A stretch of 64,000 bases of DNA from Bacillota bacterium. GTDB lineage: Bacteria; Bacillota; Clostridia; Oscillospirales; Oscillospiraceae. Positions 50,103 through 57,166 of the stretch are shown piece after piece. The stretch covers positions 50,516 to 114,515 of the forward strand of contig JAEWRY010000049.1 in the NCBI GenBank assembly GCA_023459875.1, read 5' to 3'. The number at the start of each line of letters is the position of its first letter. Position 1 is the first letter of the stretch. Under the pieces are notes generated by a model that saw nothing but the letters and a program-made list of their open reading frames with translations, made no database searches and was not told the origin of the DNA. The translations under genes were made by a program, and so were the position numbers.

Positions 50103-51182
50103 ATGGCAATCAATCTCGCATCCAAATACAGCGACAAGGTCGCGGAGCGGTTCCGGAAGGCTTCCCTCACCGGGGGCGTCTCCAACAGCGACTACACCTT
50201 CGACGGAGTCAAAACCGTGAAGGTCTACTCGGTGGACACCGCCCCCCTTAACGACTACAACCGAAGCGGCACCGCCCGGTACGGCACGCCCGCGGAGCTG
50301 GGCGACACCCTTCAGGAGCTTACCATGGTGCAGGACAAGGCCTTTACCTACACCATCGACAAAGGGAACGACCAGGAGCAGATGAACGTGAAGGCGGCAA
50401 CCAAATCCCTGCGCCGCCAGATCGACGAGGTGATCATCCCCGCACTGGACAAATACCGCTTCGACATCTGGTGCAAGCAGGCGGGGACCATCAAGGCGCT
50501 CTCCTCCGAGCCCGACAAGGATACCATCACCGGCCTCATCATGGACAGTACCGCGCTTCTCGACGATGCGCTGGTTCCCACGGAGGGGCGCACTCTCTTC
50601 GTCACCGCCGCCATGTACAAGGCGCTCAAGGAGAACCCCGACTTCCTCGGCACCGACAAGCTGGCGGAAGCCTCTCTCGTGAAGGGCCAGGTGGGCGAAG
50701 TGGACGGGATGAAGGTGGTCAAGGTGCCCTCCTCCTACTTCCCCACCGGCGTTTACTGGCTCATCACCCACAAGAGCGCTGTGCTGGGGCCCGCCAAGCT
50801 GCAGGATTACAAGATCCACAAGGACCCTCCGGGCATCAACGGCGATCTCGTGGAGGGGCGGGTGCTGCACGACGCCTTCGTACTGGGCGCCAAGGCCAAC
50901 GGCGTCTATGTGGCGGCCAATTCCTCCTGTGTGACGAATATTCCCACCATTACCACGAACGCCGCCAACAAAATCTTCAATATCGCCACCACCACCTCCA
51001 ACGCGAAAATCTATTACACCATCGACGGCACCGACCCGCGCTACTCCAATACCGTGGCGGCTTATACCGCGAACGTCAACTACTCCAACTTCGCAAACGG
51101 CACGGTGGTGAAGGCCTACGCCTCGGACACGGCCAACCATATCTTTGCTTCCGGCCTGGGCAGTGCCACGCTGACGGTGTAA
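50103..51182 (+). CDS. Major capsid protein with C-terminal surface domain
   Basis: 359 residues. Residues 1-275 form the coat: ASKYSDKVAERFRKASL at the N-terminus, a spine helix (EVIIPALDKYRFDIWCKQA), TLFVTAAMYKAL and a conserved WLITHKSAVLGPAKL. The C-terminal 80 residues (about 280-359) are a separate Ig-like or chitobiase-type module (AKIYYTIDGTDPRYS...VVKAYASDTANH), probably displayed on the capsid exterior as in decorated phages. An AAAGGAC site precedes the ATG. The HK97-like fold is inferred from position and pattern. Confidence 0.86.
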   Translation: MAINLASKYSDKVAERFRKASLTGGVSNSDYTFDGVKTVKVYSVDTAPLNDYNRSGTARYGTPAELGDTLQELTMVQDKAFTYTIDKGNDQEQMNVKAATKSLRRQIDEVIIPALDKYRFDIWCKQAGTIKALSSEPDKDTITGLIMDSTALLDDALVPTEGRTLFVTAAMYKALKENPDFLGTDKLAEASLVKGQVGEVDGMKVVKVPSSYFPTGVYWLITHKSAVLGPAKLQDYKIHKDPPGINGDLVEGRVLHDAFVLGAKANGVYVAANSSCVTNIPTITTNAANKIFNIATTTSNAKIYYTIDGTDPRYSNTVAAYTANVNYSNFANGTVVKAYASDTANHIFASGLGSATLTV

Positions 51183-51198
51183 TTTAAGGGGCGATCGT

Positions 51199-51425
51199 TT
51201 TCCCCTTGGAACGGGGAAATCTGGCCTCCGGCCGGGGACTTGTTTGAGTTGGTACCGTAAGGAATGAGACGGTACTCCCCCGTTTGAAACGGGGAAACTT
51301 GGCCTCCGGCCGGGTCCCATTTCTTTTCCGAAGGAAATGGGAGAAAGAAAAGGTCAAAGGGGGTGTTTCGATACCCCCCTTTGAAATCCCCCGCAGCGAC
51401 CACGCAAGAGGGGGCTGCGGCCCCC
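51199..51425. repeat. Hairpin array in the 340-bp gap after the capsid gene
   Basis: At least seven short inverted repeats stand in series: TTCCCC/GGGGAA (51201-51217), GGCCtccGGCC (51223-51233), GTACCGT/ACGGTAC (51252-51275), CCCCGTTT/AACGGGG (51278-51294), GGCCtccGGCC again (51301-51311), CCCATTTC/GAAATGGG (51316-51341), AAAGGGGGT/ACCCCCCTTT (51356-51382), GGGGGC/GCCCCC (51410-51425). The pair 'GGGGAAA-x-TTGGCCTCCGGCCGGG' occurs twice as a direct repeat. No coding potential with phage-like composition is evident in the gap. Confidence 0.75.
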
Positions 51426-51524
51426 CCTTTGTGGAATCACTCCCCCCGGAGACGAGGGTTGGACGGGACACGGCGAACGAAGAGAAAAAGGGGGTATTCC
51501 CGGCGGTACTGCCGGGTAAAGCTT

Positions 51525-52481
51525 ATGCTCGACATTATCATCCCCGCATACAACGCGCACGACACCATCGGAAGAACGCTGCACAGCATCGCCATGCAGA
51601 CGGGCCTGGAACGCTGCCGCGTCACCATCGTGGACGACTGCTCGGCGGACGGCGGGTACGGCCGGTTCGTGGAACAGTTCTCGCCCGAAATGGAAATGCA
51701 GGAGGTTCGGACCGAACAAAACTCCGGCCCGGGTGCGGCCCGGCAGCTGGGACTCGACGAGACCGACGGAGATTTCGTCACCTTTATCGACGCGGACGAC
51801 ACCTTCCTCGCAGCCAATTCCCTGGCCATGCTGATTCGGGAAATGATGCGGGACGGGCTCGACATGGCGGGCGGGTACTTTCTGGAGGAGCTGGAGGACG
51901 GTCGGTTCGTCACCCACGGGGAAAACTTCGTGTGGATGTTCGGAAAGGTCTACCGCAGGAGCTTTCTCGACCGGTTCCTCCTCCGCTTTAACGAGACGAG
52001 GGCGAACGAAGACACCGGCTTTAATACCTTGGTCAAGGCTCTCACAAGTCACTACAAATTCATTCCGCAGGTGGTTTACCTGTGGCACTACCGAGCGGCG
52101 AGCATCACGCGCGCCGAAGGCGGCATTTACGCCCACGCGGCGGGACATCAGGGCTACATAGAAAACATGGCGTGGGCGATTTCCGAGATGTGCAGGCGGG
52201 GCCTCAACAAGGAGCTGATCCGAAAAGAGGCGGTTTCCGTTCTGTGCAGGCTCTACTTCATGCACATGGGAATCTGCTACCGGTCCCCGCTCTGCGCCCA
52301 GGAATCCATGGAGTGCATCCGGGAATTTTACAAAGCCTGCTGCGAGCCGATGGAGGAGATGATTCCGCCGGTCTACCTGCAGGAGACCTTTCTGGAGGAA
52401 CAGAAGCGATACAAGGACGACGCTTCGGCGGTGATCGCCGCAATGACCTTAAAGGAATTTTTAACGGAGGTCAGGAGGTAA
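51525..52481 (+). CDS. Phage-encoded family 2 glycosyltransferase
   Basis: 318 residues from ATG 51525. GT-A fold of family 2: DIIIPAYNAHDTIGRTLHSI at the N-terminus, TIVDDCSADG (nucleotide site), GPGAARQLGLDETDGDFV and the DADD metal motif (FIDADDTFL) near residue 88. An ExD-like acceptor region NEDTGFNTL follows. C-terminal half is helical. It sits between coat and connector genes in the virion block, so it may glycosylate the coat, tail or a host glycan (inference). Preceded by the hairpin array and only a weak ribosome binding site, so its expression may be set apart from its neighbours. Confidence 0.87.
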   Translation: MLDIIIPAYNAHDTIGRTLHSIAMQTGLERCRVTIVDDCSADGGYGRFVEQFSPEMEMQEVRTEQNSGPGAARQLGLDETDGDFVTFIDADDTFLAANSLAMLIREMMRDGLDMAGGYFLEELEDGRFVTHGENFVWMFGKVYRRSFLDRFLLRFNETRANEDTGFNTLVKALTSHYKFIPQVVYLWHYRAASITRAEGGIYAHAAGHQGYIENMAWAISEMCRRGLNKELIRKEAVSVLCRLYFMHMGICYRSPLCAQESMECIREFYKACCEPMEEMIPPVYLQETFLEEQKRYKDDASAVIAAMTLKEFLTEVRR

Positions 52482-52483
52482 TT

Positions 52484-52921
52484 ATGATGTCTACCACGGT
52501 AAAACAGGTCTTTGACCTGGCGGTGCAGCTGATGGGCGAGGCGGACGAGAGTACCGGCGCCACCGAAACCCCGGCGACCGCCGAATACAAGAACCGGACG
52601 ATCCCCATTTTAAACGTCCTTCAGTACGAATGCTACGCGCTCTCCGACACTTACGCCGCCGCTTCGGCGGGAAAACGGCCGGTCCCTCCCCTGCTCACCG
52701 ACTTTACGTCGGGCATCGGACTGGACGACGGCGTCTGCCGGTCGGTGCTCCCCTACGGGCTTGCTTCCCACCTGCTTCTGGAGGAAAACGCGAAGCTCGC
52801 CTCTTTCTTTCTGGACCGGTACGAGGAGCAGAAGACGCGGTTCGGCAGGATTCCGGGGGAGCTCTCCCCCATCGAGGACAGCTACGGCGGAATTGAGGGC
52901 GGCGGATTTTCCGCCTGGTGA
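52484..52921 (+). CDS. Head-tail connector candidate
   Basis: 145 residues from ATG 52484 (CAGGAGG upstream; an ATG 3 bases on is equally possible). Mostly helical: TVKQVFDLAVQLMGEADE, YKNRTIPILNVLQYECYALSDTY, LPYGLASHLLLEENAKLASFFLDRYEEQ. Helical proteins of this size placed between capsid and tail hub are head-completion adaptors (gp4/gp6-like). Identity rests on position and fold pattern rather than on a recognised motif. Confidence 0.6.
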   Translation: MMSTTVKQVFDLAVQLMGEADESTGATETPATAEYKNRTIPILNVLQYECYALSDTYAAASAGKRPVPPLLTDFTSGIGLDDGVCRSVLPYGLASHLLLEENAKLASFFLDRYEEQKTRFGRIPGELSPIEDSYGGIEGGGFSAW

Positions 52922-52930
52922 GGTGACGAT

Positions 52931-55120
52931 ATGGCAAAGCTTCGTTTTGGTAATGAAGAAAGCATGTACTCCATCAAGAGATTTCTGGGGCTAAACGAAA
53001 ACCCCGACGGCGACACCGAGCTTGCAGCCGGCGAAGCCGCCGCGATGCGCAATTTTCGCGTCACAAAGGACGGGAGTCTGCAGATCAGGCCGGGATACAA
53101 GGCTCTTATTACGTTAGCGGACGGACACCCGGTGCGCGGGCTCTGGCACGGTTACGTGGGGAGCGCCGAACTGTTGAAAAACGGCTCCTTCAAAGGGTCC
53201 CTCGATGCCTGGACGGCGGGGGCGGGCTGGAGTTATGACGGAGGCGCGGCGGTCAAAGCCTCGGGTACGGCTTCGGCTCTCACCCAGAGCCTGACCCTCG
53301 CCGCGGAGACCTCTTACCGGGTTTGCTTCAATCTGGTGTGCACCGACGGGACGCTGACGCTCTCCTTCGGCTCCATGACGGGGACTTATGCGTTAACGGC
53401 CACCGATACCTATACGTATGATTTTACCGCCGCTTCGGCGGGAAGCTTCCAGCTTACCCTTTCCGCAAGCTCCGACTTTGAAGGGTCAATTGACGGCGTG
53501 ACGGTGAAGGCGCTGCCCCTCTCCCAGGAGTACTTGATCGGAGTGTGCAACGGCAGCGCCTACATTCTTGATCTGGACGGGCTCACCGCTTCCTCCATCG
53601 GGACGCTGGTCGACGCGCCCACCACCATGTTCGGCTTCGGGAACAAGCTCTACTTTTTAAACGGCAGCGAGTACAAGTACTGGGACGGAACAGCCTTCGG
53701 GGACGTGGAGGGCTACGTGCCGCTTGTTTACACCGCCTGCTCGCCTACCTCCGGCGGCGGGACGGCGCTTCAGGAGGTAAACAAGCTCTGCGGGAAACGC
53801 AGAATCCAGTTCTCCGGCACGGGCAGCGCACTGACGTACACCCTTGGGGAAACCTATCTGGAGAGCGTTGACAAAGTCTACTCGAACGGGGTGCTTCTCG
53901 AGAACACGAACTACGGAGTGAATCTTACCACAGGAAAGGTGACCTTCGACGCGGCCCCGGCCAGCGGGACCAACAACGTGGAGTTCTGGTACACCAAGGG
54001 GACCGGCGATCGGGAGACGATTACAAAGCAGCTTTACTGCGAGATGTACAACGGCTCCACCGACAGCCGCATTTTTCTCTACGGCGACGGCACCAACAAG
54101 GCCTATTACAGCGGTCTGGAATACGACACCGGCAATCCCACGGCGGAATACTTCCCCGACCTGAACGTCCTGGACGTGGGCGACGAAAACACGCCCATTA
54201 CCTCCATGATCAGGCAGTCCACCAAGCTTCTGACCTTTAAGAAGGACGGCGGGACCTACCTCACCGACTTCGACTACATGACCCTAGACGACGGTACGGT
54301 GACGGCGGCCTTTTACACAAAGGCCATTGAAAAGGACATCGGCAACGACTCACCCGGACAGGTGAAGCTTGTGAATAACTATCCTCTTTCCCTGCAGGGC
54401 AACTCGGCCTACCGGTGGGGGCTTGTCTACTCCTCCGGCGTTCAGGACGAGAGAAGCGCCAAGCGCATTTCCGACCCGGTGACGGGAACGCTGGGCGGTA
54501 TGGACCTCACGAGCGCCGTTACCTTCGACGACGAGTGGAACCGGGAGTTCTGGATTTCACAGAACGGCACCGCCTGCGTCTACCAGTACGCAGGGGAAGC
54601 CAGGGGTGACACCTCGTATAAAAACAACCTCTGGTACGTCTATGCCGGCATTCCGGCCACCTGCTTTTCTTCGGTTGACGGTGAAGTTTATTTCGGCTCA
54701 AGTAACGGCCGGCTCATGCGCCTGTCGAGGGATTACCGCAGCGACGCGGGAGAGGAAATCAGCGCTTACTGGGAGTCCGGGTCCATCTCCTTCCGGCAGG
54801 ACTCCCGGCGCAAGTGCGGCGCTTACGCCTGGGTCTCCATACTGCCGGAAAGCCAGTCGCGCGTCGCCATGACGGCGGAATCCAACCGGACTTCCGACTA
54901 CGACGAAAGGACCCTGTCCTCGGGACTTTCCACCTTCCTGCATGTGAACTTCGAACATTTCAGCTTCGGCACCAATCGGAAGCCGCAGGTGCGCAGAGTA
55001 AAGCTGCGGGTTCGGAAATTCACCTACTACAAGCTCATTTTCCGCTCTGTTTCTTCTTCCGCGACGGCGACCATTCTCGGCGCGGATATCCAGGTCCGCT
55101 TCGGCGGCAATGTGAAATGA
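52931..55120 (+). CDS. Tail hub/stabilisation protein
   Basis: 729 residues, beta-rich throughout, no signal peptide. N-terminal SIKRFLGLNENPDGDTEL followed by MRNFRVTKDGSLQIRPGYKAL is the start pattern of short-tailed-phage stabilisation (P22 gp10-like) proteins. A carbohydrate-binding-like insert lies at about 90-195 (NGSFKGSLDAWTAGAGWSY..., a jelly-roll pattern). The remainder has propeller-like repeats (MFGFGNKLYFLNG, YRWGLVYSSGVQDE, VYFGSSNGRLMRLS). It probably plugs the portal and bears the fibres. RBS GAGGTGA. Confidence 0.75.
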   Translation: MAKLRFGNEESMYSIKRFLGLNENPDGDTELAAGEAAAMRNFRVTKDGSLQIRPGYKALITLADGHPVRGLWHGYVGSAELLKNGSFKGSLDAWTAGAGWSYDGGAAVKASGTASALTQSLTLAAETSYRVCFNLVCTDGTLTLSFGSMTGTYALTATDTYTYDFTAASAGSFQLTLSASSDFEGSIDGVTVKALPLSQEYLIGVCNGSAYILDLDGLTASSIGTLVDAPTTMFGFGNKLYFLNGSEYKYWDGTAFGDVEGYVPLVYTACSPTSGGGTALQEVNKLCGKRRIQFSGTGSALTYTLGETYLESVDKVYSNGVLLENTNYGVNLTTGKVTFDAAPASGTNNVEFWYTKGTGDRETITKQLYCEMYNGSTDSRIFLYGDGTNKAYYSGLEYDTGNPTAEYFPDLNVLDVGDENTPITSMIRQSTKLLTFKKDGGTYLTDFDYMTLDDGTVTAAFYTKAIEKDIGNDSPGQVKLVNNYPLSLQGNSAYRWGLVYSSGVQDERSAKRISDPVTGTLGGMDLTSAVTFDDEWNREFWISQNGTACVYQYAGEARGDTSYKNNLWYVYAGIPATCFSSVDGEVYFGSSNGRLMRLSRDYRSDAGEEISAYWESGSISFRQDSRRKCGAYAWVSILPESQSRVAMTAESNRTSDYDERTLSSGLSTFLHVNFEHFSFGTNRKPQVRRVKLRVRKFTYYKLIFRSVSSSATATILGADIQVRFGGNVK

Positions 55121-55130
55121 GGAGGTTATT

Positions 55131-56237
55131 ATGGCGATTACCAAACTGAATACCAATCTTGACATCATAACCGCACTGAACGACGAGCCGAACGACGTTT
55201 CCGGTCTCACGGCCGCGCAGCTCAAGGCGAAATTTGACGAGGGACCAAACGGCATCAAGGCTTACCTCAATGAGACGCTGATCCCGGAGCTGGACGCGGA
55301 GCACCTGCCGTATCTGTATGGTTATAACACAACGATAAAGGAGACGCTGGACGGCGTGGTTTTAAGCACAGTCCCGGATAAAAGCATTACCTATTCCAAG
55401 TTCGCGCCCGGCGCGCTGGACTGGGGACTGGTGCAGTCCTACACCCAGGCGGGAACCTTTACGTGGACGGCGCCCAATGTTTACGACGGAATCGACTACC
55501 AGGTGGGCGTTTACATCATCGGAGGAGGAGGAAGCGGCGGCGCGGCTAAAGGAGCTCACGATGATTCACATGTGGGCGTATGCGCGAGCGGCGGCGCTTC
55601 CGGTTACGGAAATAACCGGATCATAACGGTCAGCCCCGGCACCCAATACGCGGTAGTGGTAGGGGCAGGAGGAATTGCGGTTTCACAAACCGTTACATGC
55701 AGTTATTCCAACGGGAACAGCGGAAGTTCAAGTTCTTTTGCCGGATATACGGCAAGCGGCGGTCAAGGCGGTGTTTACGGCTATAAAAACAGCGATTCAC
55801 AGCGTCCTGCAACCGGCGCAAACGGAGGACAGGCCAGCGACGCCACTTCGTTTACGGCAATACCCAGAACTACCGCGCCATGCGGCGGGGACAACGCTTT
55901 TTGTTACTTAAGCGTGGGAGAATTCTCAAACGGTTTGTCCCAGGGGTTTCAAGGGCAAAACAAATTTGACCCCAACATGCTTACATTGGCGGCGGGCGGA
56001 GGGGCCTGCCGGGAATCCGCTCAGACAGGCGCGTCTGTTTCTTATGGAAAAGGCGGAAACGGAGCATTTACCACAGCTCTTGAAAACATCACGGCGGAGA
56101 CCGCAACCGGCTACGGCTGCGGCGGCGGCGCGGCGATCATGCGCTATGTTTCCGGAACAAATACCAGTTATTCCGTCACATCGGGTGCGGGAGCCGCGGG
56201 CGCAGTATTCATCTATATCAGGGGGTATTCGGCATGA
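55131..56237 (+). CDS. Glycine-rich tail fibre/appendage protein
   Basis: 368 residues. A helical N-terminal anchor (NTNLDIITALNDEPNDVSG..., about 1-60) is followed by a Gly-rich domain (about 125-365; VYIIGGGGSGGAAKG, VVVGAGGIAV, GCGGGAAIM, GAGAAGAVFIYI), the pattern of glycine-rich receptor-binding tips that pack as polyglycine II helices. It likely contacts the host surface. GAGGTT site before the ATG and an ATGA overlap with the next gene. Confidence 0.75.
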   Translation: MAITKLNTNLDIITALNDEPNDVSGLTAAQLKAKFDEGPNGIKAYLNETLIPELDAEHLPYLYGYNTTIKETLDGVVLSTVPDKSITYSKFAPGALDWGLVQSYTQAGTFTWTAPNVYDGIDYQVGVYIIGGGGSGGAAKGAHDDSHVGVCASGGASGYGNNRIITVSPGTQYAVVVGAGGIAVSQTVTCSYSNGNSGSSSSFAGYTASGGQGGVYGYKNSDSQRPATGANGGQASDATSFTAIPRTTAPCGGDNAFCYLSVGEFSNGLSQGFQGQNKFDPNMLTLAAGGGACRESAQTGASVSYGKGGNGAFTTALENITAETATGYGCGGGAAIMRYVSGTNTSYSVTSGAGAAGAVFIYIRGYSA

Positions 56238-56605
56238 GTAAGTACGTCAGAGTGATAAACGGCACCGTTTGTGAGATGATTCCCCCCGCGGCGACCGTTC
56301 CCAGCATTGCCTATTGGTATGGGGAAGAGTTTGCGTCGGAATGTGCAGAAGCCTCCGACGAGGTTCTGCAGGGATGGGTTTTTAATCCCGCCGACGGTAC
56401 GTTTTCAGCGCCCTCCGCCGTGGCAGCCGATGGTGCACAGACTATCGCGACTCTCAAGCGTCAGCTGAGCGAGACCGATTATAAGATCATTAAATGCTCC
56501 GAATGCAGTCTGGCAGGGCTTGTGCTGCCCTATGACATTGTTGCCCTTCACACACAGCGACAGACAATCAGGGATGAAATCAACACGCTGGAAGCAATCG
56601 AATAA
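56234..56605 (+). CDS. Small tail-associated protein
   Basis: 123 residues, begins in the stop of the Gly-rich fibre gene. N-terminal strands (YVRVINGTVCEMIPP), a middle with FNPADGTFSAP as in short tail-appendage proteins, and a C-terminal helix pair (TIATLKRQLSETDYKIIKC, IRDEINTLEAIE). Resembles tail-fibre assembly or hub-associated proteins by position and form only. Confidence 0.6.
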   Translation: MSKYVRVINGTVCEMIPPAATVPSIAYWYGEEFASECAEASDEVLQGWVFNPADGTFSAPSAVAADGAQTIATLKRQLSETDYKIIKCSECSLAGLVLPYDIVALHTQRQTIRDEINTLEAIE

Positions 56606-56617
56606 GGACGGTGCCAT

Positions 56618-57166
56618 ATGTCTGATTTTGCGACGAAGGCTTACGTGGCCTATTCCGTATCCGCCGCCGGACTCAAGGGCGAGAAGGGCGACAAGGGAAA
56701 TACGGGGGCAACGGGCGCGACGGGAGCGCAGGGGGCTACCGGACCCGCAGGGGCGAACGGTACCGCCGCAACGGTCAGTGTCGGTTCCGTTACCACCGGA
56801 GCGTCGGGCGCAGGCGCGGCGGTGACCAATTCCGGCACCTCCGGCGCGGCGGTATTCAATTTTACCATCCCCAAAGGAGACACGGGCGCGACGGGAGCCA
56901 CGGGGGCCGTCGGGGCAACCGGCGCAGCAGGGACAGACGGAGCCGCCGCCACGGTGAGCGTCGGCACCGTTACCACCGGTGCGGCCGGGACGAGCGCGTA
57001 TGTGAGCAATTCCGGCACCTCCAGTGCGGCGGTACTTAATTTCACCCTTCCGAGGGGAGACAAGGGCACGACGGGGGCCACGGGGGCTACGGGAGCCCAG
57101 GGGGAAAAGGTGACACCGGAAATACCGGTGCGGCAGGCGCGGCGGGCAGGGGCATCGCCTCCGTAG
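56618..57166 (+). CDS. Collagen-like fibre ORF, upstream part of a frameshifted fibre gene
   Basis: 182 residues as read in frame. It contains three runs of Gly-X-Y triplets (about 20-48, 86-108, 146-165; GEKGDKGNTGATGATGAQG type) separated by beta segments (AATVSVGSVTTGASGAGA). After GAQGEK the frame drifts into unnatural sequence (TPEIPVRQARRAGASPP) and stops. In the -1 frame the collagen pattern continues without a break (GDTGNTGAAGAAGRG) into the next ORF. Either a programmed -1 shift at 57104-57110 or a one-base deletion joins the two. ATG with an AAGGACGG site. Confidence 0.78.
   Translation: MSDFATKAYVAYSVSAAGLKGEKGDKGNTGATGATGAQGATGPAGANGTAATVSVGSVTTGASGAGAAVTNSGTSGAAVFNFTIPKGDTGATGATGAVGATGAAGTDGAAATVSVGTVTTGAAGTSAYVSNSGTSSAAVLNFTLPRGDKGTTGATGATGAQGEKVTPEIPVRQARRAGASPP

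Noticed and set aside
50097..51320. 407-codon open frame on the minus strand across the capsid gene
   Set aside because: Runs over the coat gene and the hairpin gap with Gly/Val/His-rich nonsense; no start site, opposite to the phage operon.
51199..51425. CRISPR array in the repeated hairpin region
   Set aside because: Repeats are not regularly spaced and there are no unique spacers of constant length.
51284..51991. Open frames across the hairpin array
   Set aside because: Formed by GC-rich repeats and an alternative frame of the glycosyltransferase; no recognisable protein features.
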